This document shows positions 25,701-33,679 of a stretch of DNA of 39,797 nt, piece after piece (the stretch's first letter is position 1; the number at the start of each line of letters is the position of its first letter). The stretch spans positions 1-39,797 of the forward strand of contig CAIVDV010000046.1 in NCBI GenBank assembly GCA_903904755.1, read 5' to 3'. The notes under the pieces are model-generated. The model was not told where the DNA came from, searched no databases, and saw nothing but the letters and a program-made list of their open reading frames with translations. This DNA is from an uncultured Acidobacteriaceae bacterium (GTDB lineage Bacteria; Acidobacteriota; Terriglobia; Terriglobales; Acidobacteriaceae). Made by a program: the position numbers and the translations under genes.

Positions 25701-26223
25701 CAAGTCTTCCGGTCTGGCTCACTCGCTTGCCGGCGGCTGGGAACTGGCGGGTACGTTTGTCGATGAGACCGGTGTGCCGCTCCCTGTTGGAATCTCCACG
25801 GATTGGGATTCCATTGGTCTTGGCGGCGGTTACACCAATCGTCCCAACGTTACTGGCAAGATGCACTACTCGAAGAAGATTGCAAACTACTTCGATACGT
25901 CTGTCTTCGCGGCTCCGACCCCAGTTTGGGCCGGTGGCGGCAACCAGGGCTTCGGCAATGGCCGTCGCGACACCATCGTTGGACCTGGCCGTGTAAACTT
26001 CACGACCTCGCTCTACAAGTCGTTCGCCTTCGGCGAGCGGGCTCACTTCGAGTTCCGCGCCGAATCGTTCAACACCTTCAACCACACCGAAATGAACGGA
26101 CTTGGCTCTACCGCGCAGTTCGACGACAATTCGGTAAGCAAGGGCAACGCTGGCAACTTCGGTCAAGTCAACTCGACCTGGGATCCTCGCGTTCTCGAGC
26201 TGGGTGGCAAGTTCGTGTTCTAA
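22723..26223 (+). CDS. Oar-like TonB-dependent receptor with carboxypeptidase-regulatory-like domain
   Basis: This 1,166-residue outer-membrane protein starts with a Sec signal peptide (hydrophobic 8-22, probable cleavage after AMA, near residue 25). A carboxypeptidase-regulatory-like beta domain follows (IIGTVTDQTGAAVPGAKITL through about residue 110). Next is a plug-like region (about 120-260, with NGLRQSHNIWLIDGG) and a long beta-barrel. It ends in aromatic phenylalanine (GGKFVF), as expected for barrel insertion. Acidobacterial genomes carry many such paralogues, thought to import glycans or other large substrates with TonB energy. The substrate is unknown. AAGGAAGG precedes ATG 22723 by 5-6 nt. 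Codon use is more balanced than the C-ending left-side genes, and the gene has its own promoter, leader and terminator. Confidence 0.92.
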   Translation: MRLARFKFLIVPIFFVFACVAAMAQGNSQIIGTVTDQTGAAVPGAKITLTQKETGFTSNSSSNETGGFVFPGLNIGTFTLKVAAKGFQTYTASGLALNVSQTLTSNVKLTVGAESVDVSVTADALQVETDSSTVDTLISGEQVSEIATENRNFAALAALGLGVSSALPDSNTPTSVAASFTISVNGLRQSHNIWLIDGGEADDRGGAGGMDVMPSQDAVAQFEVMASNYPPDYGISSGATISLALKSGTQKYHGELFEFARNDAFDANNFFNKYNGNHSPVSKLRQNIFGGNIGGPLFIPHVYNESRQKTFFFWNEEWRKIIQGSSPNIQATIPTADRPTVGSPLTYVAPLFSSGTTIKVPNLGDPAWAAKVAAAGLEVGGAFTDNVIPASLIDSNAAAYLATNVIPKPVTTDGKSVGSANSVINVREDIVRIDHKVNDKWQFMAHYIHDNVSQGNPLPMLGWLWASYNTITSTLSNPANSAALRLSGTITPNLLVETSFLYDGNIINIVNSSNSKQPAGWSVNKYFSNNGNGTLPGINWGGPYYVSEDTGSAPWHNAAEDYSPKVDLSYTKGKHAMKFGFGYNRYTKNQQLFGDPQGSFGIGNQSGDAFVDFMLGIAGGYSEFQQTPIRHYVNQTTSVYANDNWKVTPRLSLQIGARFDALPHAWERANQVANFDPANYLSSLAPVWKADGSMDPNGPGFITPAGSTVPFYLNGMGLAGQNGFPPGLVTNDYKTLQPRVGFSYDLTGNGKTVLRGGFGTFFERMQGNDIYNAATNPPYAFNPSAGNVYFSNPNTSWVTGATAATPFFASGLTNLAKSYKAPAVAQYSLGLQRELSPSVIWVIQYVGNLAWHQNITRNINNYPLNSDINLRCRAGDGGNKYSNGEDMCPNGTAPSNLANGNLYRTYQGYAGINQEENTTNGGYNGFQTGLRIQGKWGLSGELDYTYSHEIDLTSYDLSGVSNPFNLKYDKASGALDRRHILNANYIYKLPIFAKSSGLAHSLAGGWELAGTFVDETGVPLPVGISTDWDSIGLGGGYTNRPNVTGKMHYSKKIANYFDTSVFAAPTPVWAGGGNQGFGNGRRDTIVGPGRVNFTTSLYKSFAFGERAHFEFRAESFNTFNHTEMNGLGSTAQFDDNSVSKGNAGNFGQVNSTWDPRVLELGGKFVF

Positions 26224-26242
26224 TCGAACCCGAACCACAACC

Positions 26243-26280
26243 GAAGGCGCGGGGAGCAATCCCCGCGCCTTCTTCTTTTT
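26243..26280 (+). terminator. Rho-independent terminator of the receptor gene
   Basis: GAAGGCGCGGGG (26243-26254) and CCCCGCGCCTTC (26261-26272) form a perfect 12-bp stem with loop AGCAAT, followed by TTCTTTTT (26273-26280). It lies 20 nt after the stop codon. Confidence 0.93.
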
Positions 26281-26336
26281 ATGAGAGCCCGTCGTTGTAG
26301 TCCGGCAGCGACAGCCTTTGCGATACTGAGAGCAGC

Positions 26337-27584
26337 ATGACCATTCAGCCCTTTTTCCGACGCACGATGAAATCCTTTCTCTTCCTCGCACTGGTTGCGA
26401 TTTCCATCCCCGCGGCACACGCTCAGGCGACTGCTGCGCATCCTGCACACCCCAGGCCAAAGCAGCCGAATCCCCAGGTGCTTGCGGCCATACAGCTAGA
26501 GCAGCAGGGCCGCAACGCTGAGGCGGAGCAGGCCTGGAAGGCTATCTCGAAGGCCGCACCGAGTAATCCAGAGCCATATGCGCATCTCGGCCTTCTGGCG
26601 GCCCGGGAGAGTCGATTCGACGAGGCGATTGCTCTCTACGGCAAGGCACTCAAGATTAACCCGACGACGCCGGGACTGCGGACCAACCTCGCCCTGGCTG
26701 AGTTCAAGGCCGGGAAGCTGAAAGAAGCTGCGGCGGACTTTGCCATTGTTGTGAAGCAGCCGAACCTGCCTCCGGCGGAGCAACAGCGCGCCCGCATCCT
26801 GCTTGGCATGGCTCACTATGGCCTTGGTGAGTACAAAGAGGCCATCGAACCGCTCCGTGAAGCTGCGAAGCTCGATCCCTCGAACCTGCCGATGCGCCTT
26901 AGCCTTGCGCAAAGCTGCCTGTGGACGCGCCAGTTGGATTGTGTTCTCGACACCTACAAGGAAATTCTCCTCATCAACCCAGACAGTGCCGAGGCCGACA
27001 TGCTGGCCGGTGAAGCACTGGACGAGAAGGGTGACAACGCCGGCGCGGTCGCCCAGTTCCAGGCTGCGGTGAAGGCCGACCCGAAGCTGCCCAACGTCCA
27101 CTTCGGCCTTGCCTACCTGCTATGGGCCCAGAAGCGCTACGAAGAAGCCATTCCCGAGTTCGGTGCGGAACTCGCAAACGATTCCACGCACGCTCAGTCG
27201 CTGCTCTACCTCGGCGACACATACGTTCAGCTAGAGCAATACGACAAGGCCCGGGAGTCGCTTGAGCACTCTCTCAAGCTGAGCGACAAGGAGCCCCTCG
27301 TACACCTTGACCTCGGCATCGTTTATCAGGAGACAGGAAACCGCGATGCCGCCGTCGCAGAGCTAATGAAGACCATTGAACTTGCGCCCGACGAGGTCAA
27401 CGCACATTTCCGCCTTGCCCGCCTCTACCAGGCCATGGGCCGAAAGGATGAGGCCAAGGCGGAGTTTGCCAAAGCAAGCAGCCTGAACAAGAAGGCTGAC
27501 AAGGCATTGTACGAACGCATCAGCGAAGCAAACGCAAAACCCAGTCAAACTCCAGTTGCAACTCCGACGCCGCCGCAGCACTAA
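26337..27584 (+). CDS. Exported TPR-repeat protein
   Basis: This 415-residue protein has a Sec signal (KSFLFLALVAISIPAAHA, cleavage near AHA) and a low-complexity alanine/proline linker. At least eight tetratricopeptide repeats run over about residues 45-400, seen as repeated A..G...YG.A/L.L.P.. patterns (AHLGLLAARESRFDEAIALY, LGMAHYGLGEYKEAIEPL, VHFGLAYLLWAQKRYEEAIP). TPR arrays bind proteins; no enzyme domain is present. ATG 26337 or 26367 (directly before the signal) could be the start; neither has a strong ribosome-binding site. It follows the receptor terminator and is probably a separate unit. A periplasmic location is inferred. It may support envelope or polysaccharide processes, but nothing in the sequence proves this. 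Confidence 0.85.
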   Translation: MTIQPFFRRTMKSFLFLALVAISIPAAHAQATAAHPAHPRPKQPNPQVLAAIQLEQQGRNAEAEQAWKAISKAAPSNPEPYAHLGLLAARESRFDEAIALYGKALKINPTTPGLRTNLALAEFKAGKLKEAAADFAIVVKQPNLPPAEQQRARILLGMAHYGLGEYKEAIEPLREAAKLDPSNLPMRLSLAQSCLWTRQLDCVLDTYKEILLINPDSAEADMLAGEALDEKGDNAGAVAQFQAAVKADPKLPNVHFGLAYLLWAQKRYEEAIPEFGAELANDSTHAQSLLYLGDTYVQLEQYDKARESLEHSLKLSDKEPLVHLDLGIVYQETGNRDAAVAELMKTIELAPDEVNAHFRLARLYQAMGRKDEAKAEFAKASSLNKKADKALYERISEANAKPSQTPVATPTPPQH

Positions 27585-27590
27585 CCCAAG

Positions 27591-27905
27591 CTAGAGTTGG
27601 TCAGCCTGCGTCGCATGGCGGCGCAGGTACCAGCATGGCGACAGATTCCCCTGCGGAAAAATCGCTCGCGCACACGGCGTCTGTACCGTCCCCTCATTGT
27701 CGAACTCAGTCCGGTTGCCCTTCAACGGAACAGTCAGATAGCGGGTAACGGTGACCTGCGCGCCAGGGCTTCCCCGTAACTGATAAACCATCCAATCCCC
27801 AACAAAGGCGAGCAATGCGGCAACCGCAAGCCCCAGGACACCCCATCGCGCCCGCAGCAGTACCCGCGCTGTAAACGTATGTGTACTCTCCTGCAGATGC
27901 TTCAC
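27591..27905 (-). CDS. Small membrane protein, third gene of the eutBC operon
   Basis: This 104-residue protein starts at GTG 27905, overlapping the eutC stop in GTGA. It has one membrane helix (WGVLGLAVAALLAFVGDWMVYQL), a charged N terminus, and a C-terminal part of about 60 residues with two cysteines (TPCARAIF, SPCWYL) that probably faces the periplasm if the helix is N-in. I do not recognise the family. The same 4-nt overlap is used between eutB and eutC, supporting a real coding gene. An ATG farther upstream would read through eutC in another frame and is rejected. Its function is unknown; coupling suggests an ethanolamine-related role. Confidence 0.7.
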   Translation of the reverse strand: MKHLQESTHTFTARVLLRARWGVLGLAVAALLAFVGDWMVYQLRGSPGAQVTVTRYLTVPLKGNRTEFDNEGTVQTPCARAIFPQGNLSPCWYLRRHATQADQL

Positions 27906-28762
27906 TGTCCTGCCTCGAGGGGCAGTGACGACTCCTTCAGTGCAACGCCGGTCAACTGCAGCCGGGTTGCCTCCTGCATCAAAGCGGCAATCCGCATCGC
28001 AGCCAACTCCGGAACCAATCCGCCGGCGCGAATATTCGAAATGCAGTTCCTCTCCGCATCGTTCCGGCCGAGCAAGGGCTTCCAAGTAATATAAGCACCG
28101 AGCGAATCCGGAGAACTCAGACCGGGGCGCTCGCCGATAAGCATCAACAGCATGTCAGCGCGGAGCAACTGCCCAATCTCATCCCCAACAGCGACTCTCC
28201 CCTGTTCCACCACACAAACTGGTTGCAGTTGCCAGGCATCCGCTGGAAGCAGTGGTAGCAGTGCAGCGACCAGCGGGCAGGCGTTGCGCTCTACGCCAAG
28301 CGCGGACAAGCCATCCGCAATCACAATCGCAAGGCTGCTTCGGTCCACAGCGGGCGCAATTGAGCGCGCGCGCTGCTGCAAAACGCCAGCGCTGGCAGCA
28401 TCCAGCACCCGCCCCAGATCCGGTCGCTGGAGATACTCGCGGCGGTCTCGCGCAGCAGAGTGGAGCAACACCGCAGAGGCGCGTCCCGAAAGCGCTCGGT
28501 TCAACTCCGGCAGGAAGCTTGCAGGTTGCAGCGCGGCTTGGACGGCATCCCTCGCGCGGCCAAGGTCCAACTGGAAACTTAGCAGCTCACTGGTGGCAAG
28601 GCTTGTTCCCGAACGTCGCTGGAAGATCCGCGCAGGCGTCAGCGCGCGGATCTGGGCTGTCGCAATGCCATGCACAGAGTCGAAGATATCCGGTTCCAGC
28701 GGCACATTGAAGGCCTGGTCAGCTGATTCTCCTGGGTCACGAATGGGGAGCGGGAGTGTCAC
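27902..28762 (-). CDS. eutC: Ethanolamine ammonia-lyase small subunit
   Basis: This 286-residue small subunit of adenosylcobalamin-dependent ethanolamine ammonia-lyase, with EutB, converts ethanolamine to acetaldehyde and ammonia. Family features include ARIFQRRSGTSLATSELLSFQLDLGRARDAV in the N-terminal half, then VIADGLSALGVE. GERPGLSSPDSLGAYITW (the EutC signature) and ERNCISNIRAGGL follow. Translation starts at GTG 28762, inside the eutB stop (GTGA); the open frame extends to 28840 but within eutB. The gene ends with GTGA leading into a small membrane gene. Cobalamin contacts in the family lie in the GERPGLSS region, seen here. Confidence 0.95.
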   Translation of the reverse strand: MTLPLPIRDPGESADQAFNVPLEPDIFDSVHGIATAQIRALTPARIFQRRSGTSLATSELLSFQLDLGRARDAVQAALQPASFLPELNRALSGRASAVLLHSAARDRREYLQRPDLGRVLDAASAGVLQQRARSIAPAVDRSSLAIVIADGLSALGVERNACPLVAALLPLLPADAWQLQPVCVVEQGRVAVGDEIGQLLRADMLLMLIGERPGLSSPDSLGAYITWKPLLGRNDAERNCISNIRAGGLVPELAAMRIAALMQEATRLQLTGVALKESSLPLEAGQ

Positions 28763-30162
28763 GAGGCAACTCCTTGCAGCAGCAGGGCCGGCGAGCGCGA
28801 CTCCATCCGCAGCCGTGCAAAGTGGTCCCCTGCCAGCCATTTCTCAAATTCCGGCGCTGGTCTCAGCCCCAGCACCCGTCGCAGGTAGAGCGCATCGTGG
28901 AAGCTGGTGCTCTGGTAGTTCAGCATTACGTCGTCTGCGCCAGGCACACCCATAACGTAATTGACACCAGCTGTGCCCAGTAACGTCAGCAGGGAGTCCA
29001 TGTCGTCCTGATCAGCCTCGGCATGGTTCGTGTAGCAAACGTCGCAACCCATGGGCAGGCCGAGCAGCTTGCCGCAGAAGTGATCTTCGAGCGCGGCGCG
29101 GGTTATCTGCTTTCCGTCGTAGAGGTATTCAGGGCCGATAAAGCCGACGACGGTGTTCACGAGCATGGGGTTGTAGCGACGGGCGACGGCGTAGGCTCGG
29201 GCCTCGAGAGTCTGCTGATCCACCGCCTTGCCGTCCACGCCGAGGTGGGCATTTGCTGATAGTGCCGAGCCCTGGCCAGTTTCAAAATACATCACGTTGG
29301 TTCCGACAGAACCGTCGGCGCATGGGGCACCGCGATTGAGTGCAAGTGCTGCGGCGCAGGCTTCGTCCAGCAGTGACAGGTCAATGCCAAAGCTGGAGTT
29401 TGCACGCTGCGTTCCTGCAATCGACTGGAAAAGCAGGTCAATCGGTGCACCAAGGCGCAGTGCCTCAAGCTGGGTCGTGATGTGGGCAAGTACACAGGTC
29501 TGCGCAGGAATCTCGAACCGCTGCCGCAGCGTATCCAGCATGCGCAGGATCCCCGTGACCGTTGCGGGGTTGTCTCCAACCGGGTTTATTCCGATCACAG
29601 CGTCCCCAGAGCCCAATAACAATCCGTCCAGCGTTGCAGCTGCAATGCCAGACATGGCGTCGGTCGGGTGGTTTGGCTGCAGCCTCGCAGAGAGCCGTCC
29701 CGGCAGTCCCACGGTGGTACGGAACCGCGTGACCACGTTAATCTTTCTTGCCACCAGGATCAAATCCTGAATGCGCATCAGCTTGCTGACAGCAGCTGCC
29801 ATCTCCGGAGTAATTCCCGGAGCCAATTCGGCCAGGCGCTTTGAGGTGGCGTCATCCGAAAGCAACCAATCCCGGAACTCTCCCACAGTCAGCGAAGCGA
29901 TGGGAGCAAAAGCTGCGTGGTCGTGAGAGTCAACGATGAGGCGCGTGACCTCATCGATTTCGTAGAGAACCACCTGTTCGGAGAGAAAATGATTCAGCGG
30001 CACATCTGCCAGAGCGTATTGCGCGGCGACTCGATGTTCTGCCGAGCGCGCTACGATGCCGGCCAGCGCATCCCCGCTGCGGAACGGTGTTGCAACGGCG
30101 AGCAACTCGCGCAAGCTCGAGAACGAGTGAGTAATGTCACCAATGGTGTGCTGAAATTTCAT
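28759..30162 (-). CDS. eutB: Ethanolamine ammonia-lyase large subunit
   Basis: This 467-residue TIM-barrel catalytic subunit of ethanolamine ammonia-lyase matches family length. Diagnostic segments are ANHPTDA-like QPNHPTDAMSGIAAATLDGL, GDAVIGINPVGDNP, the FQSIAGTQRANSSFGI segment, GTNVMYFETGQGSALSANAH and GCDVCYTNHAEADQDDMD. With EutC it uses adenosylcobalamin and a radical mechanism. No eutA reactivase, eutT or microcompartment shell gene lies in the window, so the acetaldehyde made here would have to be handled by other genes. A terminator separates it from the upstream GDSL gene, so eutBC has its own promoter, likely within 30163-30200. Confidence 0.97.
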   Translation of the reverse strand: MKFQHTIGDITHSFSSLRELLAVATPFRSGDALAGIVARSAEHRVAAQYALADVPLNHFLSEQVVLYEIDEVTRLIVDSHDHAAFAPIASLTVGEFRDWLLSDDATSKRLAELAPGITPEMAAAVSKLMRIQDLILVARKINVVTRFRTTVGLPGRLSARLQPNHPTDAMSGIAAATLDGLLLGSGDAVIGINPVGDNPATVTGILRMLDTLRQRFEIPAQTCVLAHITTQLEALRLGAPIDLLFQSIAGTQRANSSFGIDLSLLDEACAAALALNRGAPCADGSVGTNVMYFETGQGSALSANAHLGVDGKAVDQQTLEARAYAVARRYNPMLVNTVVGFIGPEYLYDGKQITRAALEDHFCGKLLGLPMGCDVCYTNHAEADQDDMDSLLTLLGTAGVNYVMGVPGADDVMLNYQSTSFHDALYLRRVLGLRPAPEFEKWLAGDHFARLRMESRSPALLLQGVAS

Positions 30163-30201
30163 GCTCTACCAGAGTACGAAAAGAGGGATGAGGGAGAAAT
30201 G

Positions 30202-30235
30202 AAAAAGCGAAGGGGCGACTGAAGTCGCCCCTTCG
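30202..30235 (-). terminator. Terminator of the GDSL hydrolase gene
   Basis: CGAAGGGGCGAC (30208-30219) pairs perfectly with GTCGCCCCTTCG (30224-30235), loop TGAA on the plus strand. On the minus strand it is followed by CTTTTTC (30202-30206 are A's). It lies 22 nt past the hydrolase stop. Confidence 0.9.
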
Positions 30236-30257
30236 TTGAAACACATCAGATTGCCGC

Positions 30258-31349
30258 TTAGTACCAGCCCTGTGTCTGCATGGCTTGCAGAACGCCTTTG
30301 GTGAGGAGTGCATGTGCATAGGGGGTGGGGTGGACATCGTCAGCATACTCGTAATTCAGCACGTTAGCACCGGCAAGGTTGGCAGACGAGCAGATGAGCG
30401 AGGAACCGAGCGGGTTGGCTGCCGGGGCAAGATTGCAGGCTGTCTCCGTGATGTTGGTGAGGCCATACGTCTTTGCGTTTGCAGCCTCGCCCTCGCTCGC
30501 AGTGAACGTGTCATAGAAGAGGATCTTGCTGGATGAGGGTGCCGCCACAGCAGGAGCGGCACCAAAGAGGGATGCTCTGAGTGCGGCGTTGTAAACCTGG
30601 GTGAGTTGCTTGATTTCTGCCTGGGCCGCAGGGCCCTCGCCGATGGCCATCGGAGTAAGGCTGACGTCGGGGAGGTTCATGACAATGACGTAGTTCGCGC
30701 CCTTTCCAATCACCTCGCCGTTAATGTAGGCGGCCTCTTCTCCCGCAGCCTGCTCAAGAGCGAGAACCGCATCATTGGGAGTTTCCAGGCCGTTGGAAAG
30801 CAGACTCAGGTGGATGAACAGGTCATTGGCACCAACCCATACGGTCACCAGTTCGTGGCCGGTGAATGCACCGCTATTGGCGGAGAGATAGCTCTGGATT
30901 TGAGTGGAAACCGGGACGGTCAGGAAGCCGGTGATCGCGTTGGAGCCACCGAGCAGGGCATTTCCCACGCCAACGGGGTTGGTTACGCGCGAGCCGCCCT
31001 GGGCGTAACCGTAGCAACCGGAGTGCATCTGAACAGGAACGTTAAATCCGTAAGCCGCACTCCCATTCATGCCAGTTTCTGCGGCGCAGGGAGCGGGCAA
31101 GGCGAGCGCAGTGGCGATATCCTCGACCCAAACCTTGTTTGACGCACCGTTGATGGTGAACTTGCCGCCACCCAGCGCGGCGATTCCCCCAACCTGGTAC
31201 GTGCCCACGTCACTGAGACTGTCTCCAAAGGAGACAACATTTGTAAAGAGTGGGGCAGGAGGTTTGTAGTTGCCGCCGCAACCAGAAATGATTGCAGTAG
31301 CGATGAGCGCCAAGCCAATCTTCGATATACCGGCCTTGCTGTAATTCAT
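30258..31349 (-). CDS. SGNH/GDSL-family lipoprotein hydrolase
   Basis: This 363-residue protein begins with a lipoprotein signal (IGLALIATAIISGCGG, lipidated C24). SGNH block I is FGDSLSD (catalytic S44) and block III is WVGANDLF (glycine and asparagine oxyanion residues). The C-terminal DDVHPT motif supplies the aspartate and histidine (D337 or D338, H340). Such enzymes cleave esters, often of lipids or sugar esters; the substrate is unknown. It should be anchored in the periplasm. The start is ATG 31349 with TGAGG about 8 nt upstream; GTG 31361 is an alternative. A strong terminator follows, so it is monocistronic. Cysteines CAAE and SGC in the middle may form a disulfide. Confidence 0.9.
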   Translation of the reverse strand: MNYSKAGISKIGLALIATAIISGCGGNYKPPAPLFTNVVSFGDSLSDVGTYQVGGIAALGGGKFTINGASNKVWVEDIATALALPAPCAAETGMNGSAAYGFNVPVQMHSGCYGYAQGGSRVTNPVGVGNALLGGSNAITGFLTVPVSTQIQSYLSANSGAFTGHELVTVWVGANDLFIHLSLLSNGLETPNDAVLALEQAAGEEAAYINGEVIGKGANYVIVMNLPDVSLTPMAIGEGPAAQAEIKQLTQVYNAALRASLFGAAPAVAAPSSSKILFYDTFTASEGEAANAKTYGLTNITETACNLAPAANPLGSSLICSSANLAGANVLNYEYADDVHPTPYAHALLTKGVLQAMQTQGWY

Positions 31350-31469
31350 GTGAAGCCTCACGTTTTTAGAACAATCGTGGTTCTGTGTACAAATACGGAA
31401 CCAACGGGGGAATTGTAACAGCCAAGTGAACGACTGGATACAGGGGGCGCAGCAAATCCGAAGCGAGGT

Positions 31470-33083
31470 TCAATACACCTGAAGAATCAGGCATTTGAGG
31501 TATTCGGATTCAGCCTGATTGAAGACCACCGGATGATCCTCAGAGGCGCCGCGACGCTCCAGCAGAGTGACCCGGCGGCCGCAATCGGCCGCAGCAGCGG
31601 CTACGGCTGTCTCCAGGTCGACCAAGCTAACGTGGTGCGAGCAGGAGCAGCTGACCAGCAGGCCGCCGGGGCGAATCATCTTGAGCGCGCGAAGGTTCAG
31701 TTCCTTGTAACCGCGCAGCGCACTTTCGGCAGCGCGTTTGTTCTTTGCAAATGCGGGTGGGTCGAGGACGATGACGTCCCAGTCCTGCGTCCTGATGGCG
31801 TCAGACCAGTCGCGCAGCAACTGGAAAGCGTCGGCTTCAATCCACTCAACCTCAGCGATGAGCTGCTTGCGGTTCTGGGACAAATTCTTTTCCGCAACCT
31901 GCAGGGAGGCGTTGGAGGCGTCCACGCCGGTCACGCTCTTGCAGACCCGGGCAAGGTGAAGCGCGAAGCCGCCTTGGTAGGTGCATACGTCCAGGGCATT
32001 GCCGGTAGCGCCCTTCCGGAGGGCCCACTCGGCAACAGCAAGATAGTTCTGCCGCTGGTCTAGAAAAGCGCCGGTCTTCTGTCCGGCGTTCACGTCAAAG
32101 TGGAGTTCAAGGCCATTGGCGCGGAAGAGTGTTGTGGACGAGGGCGATTTGGCCTTGGTCGCAAACAGCGGCTCCGCCGAAGGTAGTGTAAGTCCTTCCA
32201 ATTCCCGAATGCGTGGGTCCTGTCGCTCCCAAATGGTGATTGGGGTCTTTGCTGAGGAGAAGGCAGCCTTCAAGACGCGGACGCAGGCATCGCGAATCTC
32301 GGGTGTGTCGAGGCCGCGGCAAAGCAACTGGACGACGAGGATGCCGGCATACTTGTCGATGACCAGGCCGGGCAACTGGTCGGCTTCACTGAAAACCAGG
32401 CGGCATGCATTGGTGTCATCGCCGAGAAGGGGCTTGCGGTGTGCGATGGCGGTGTGCAGTCTGTTTTCGAAGAGCTGCATCCATGCCGCTGCGGTGAGGA
32501 TCTCCCGCGAAACCATACGCAGCTGAATCTGCGAGGCAGGGCTGAAGAGCGCGGTGCCGAGCGGGATGCCGCGTGCGTCAACCACCGGGAGAATGCGGGG
32601 CGCGTCCCCCGCGCCTGGCTTGAGTGCGACAACGTCTGATGCGTAAACCCATAGATAGCCTGTGCGCACGTTTTCTGAAGCGCGACGGGCGACTGCTGCA
32701 TAAGGGGCCGGGATATCGAGCTGAATGGGAACTGGAGGCGCGGACGGCCGGGGTGTCTGCGGCTTGGCTGGGCGATTTGCGCTGGAATTATGAAGGGGTA
32801 TCTGCGGTTTTGCTCCTTGAGTCCTGGGAGCGAGTGGCCGAGTTGTGGCAGTTGCGGCGGCAGAGGGCTTGGTGCCCTTTGGCTTTCCGGTTTTGGCACC
32901 CTTGGGCCTGGCCCATTGGGCGTCGTCGGTCTTTGGCCTTGCGGGCCGGGCAGGAGTTTCCTCGAACCGTGGGCTTGGCGGGTTTGCGAACGGAAAGCGC
33001 GGTGGCGCTGAGCGGGAGAATGATTCCGGGCGAGGGGCTGACGGCTGTTGCTTGGGAAAGCGGGGTTTTTGCGGGTTGGCCAT
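31470..33083 (-). CDS. rlmI: RlmI-like 23S rRNA (cytosine-C5) methyltransferase with disordered extension
   Basis: This 537-residue protein is unusually long for the family (usually about 400). Residues 1-125 are low-complexity proline/arginine/lysine/alanine-rich, probably disordered and positively charged. A PUA-like region follows (about 125-210, with YAAVARRASENVRTGYLWVY). Next comes an RlmI-type linker and a class I methyltransferase domain: GQKTGAFLDQRQN, DVCTYQGGFALHLA (SAM-binding), VIVLDPPAFAKN, and SCSCSHH with the catalytic cysteine. This is COG1092. By family it methylates C5 of a 23S rRNA cytosine; the exact site is inferred. AAGGAG precedes ATG 33083. It lies downstream of the cytochrome gene on the same strand, with a hairpin between. 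Confidence 0.88.
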   Translation of the reverse strand: MANPQKPRFPKQQPSAPRPESFSRSAPPRFPFANPPSPRFEETPARPARPKTDDAQWARPKGAKTGKPKGTKPSAAATATTRPLAPRTQGAKPQIPLHNSSANRPAKPQTPRPSAPPVPIQLDIPAPYAAVARRASENVRTGYLWVYASDVVALKPGAGDAPRILPVVDARGIPLGTALFSPASQIQLRMVSREILTAAAWMQLFENRLHTAIAHRKPLLGDDTNACRLVFSEADQLPGLVIDKYAGILVVQLLCRGLDTPEIRDACVRVLKAAFSSAKTPITIWERQDPRIRELEGLTLPSAEPLFATKAKSPSSTTLFRANGLELHFDVNAGQKTGAFLDQRQNYLAVAEWALRKGATGNALDVCTYQGGFALHLARVCKSVTGVDASNASLQVAEKNLSQNRKQLIAEVEWIEADAFQLLRDWSDAIRTQDWDVIVLDPPAFAKNKRAAESALRGYKELNLRALKMIRPGGLLVSCSCSHHVSLVDLETAVAAAAADCGRRVTLLERRGASEDHPVVFNQAESEYLKCLILQVY

Positions 33084-33188
33084 GACGCACTCCTTACAGA
33101 CGGGGTGCGAAAACGCCGCTGTCTACCCAGTGTACCAATGCGGCTATTTGGGGGATTGCTTTGACGGGAGTGATCCAGTGGGTGAAGG

Positions 33189-33214
33189 GCCGGGAGGCGG
33201 GAGCGCCTCCCGGC
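33189..33214 (-). terminator. GC-rich hairpin after the cytochrome c gene
   Basis: GCCGGGAGGCG (33189-33199) and CGCCTCCCGGC (33204-33214) form a perfect 11-bp stem with loop GGAG, 9 nt after the cytochrome c stop on the minus strand. No T-run follows on the minus strand, so it is a weak or Rho-assisted terminator. Confidence 0.6.
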
Positions 33215-33223
33215 TTGGAGTGC

Positions 33224-33679
33224 CTATTTGACCTGGATGGTTTCCAGATAGCGGCTGAGGTTGCTTATGCGCATCTGCTTGTCCTGGAGATTGGTACTGT
33301 TCATGCGTCCCAGGATGGGGCCCCAGACGGGCATTTTTGCTGAGCCGTGCGAGGGCATTTCCGACCCGAACTGCAGGACGGTGACGATGTGCTGCCCAGG
33401 GTACTTGCCGCCATTGTTTTTTGCGAGAACGGTAAGGTCGGTAGGAGGGGTCTTGAGTGCTCCGGCTGCTGGACCTGCACCCTTGCCATCGGTTCCATGG
33501 CAGGGGGCGCAATAGCTCACATACATTTCCTTGCCGCTGATGGGCGAAGTCTTGGTAACAGGGATTGTTACCTTGCTGGCCGGGGCAGGGCTTTGAATTG
33601 CCGGGGTCTGAGAAAAGGCTGCGCAAACCGCGAGCGTGGCGGCAGCGACTGTCAGGGAGATAGCGATACGTTTCGACAT
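33224..33679 (-). CDS. Exported class I cytochrome c
   Basis: This 151-residue protein has a Sec signal peptide (RIAISLTVAAATLAVCAAFS). A single heme-binding CAPCH (C57, C60, H61) sits in SYCAPCHGTDGKGAGPA, and the likely axial methionine is M116 in KMPVWG. The fold is that of small c-type cytochromes with an S/TDxT helix. It would carry electrons in the periplasm; the partner is not known. The start is ATG 33679 with GAGGAAATC directly upstream, preferred over the ATG 21 nt further on. It faces the isomerase-like gene divergently across about 335 nt. Confidence 0.92.
   Translation of the reverse strand: MSKRIAISLTVAAATLAVCAAFSQTPAIQSPAPASKVTIPVTKTSPISGKEMYVSYCAPCHGTDGKGAGPAAGALKTPPTDLTVLAKNNGGKYPGQHIVTVLQFGSEMPSHGSAKMPVWGPILGRMNSTNLQDKQMRISNLSRYLETIQVK

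Noticed and set aside
24265-26460. 731-codon open frame on the minus strand across the receptor gene
   Set aside because: It is the antisense of a clearly coding gene. Long antisense frames are common in high-GC DNA, and its residues are valine/arginine-rich without any domain.
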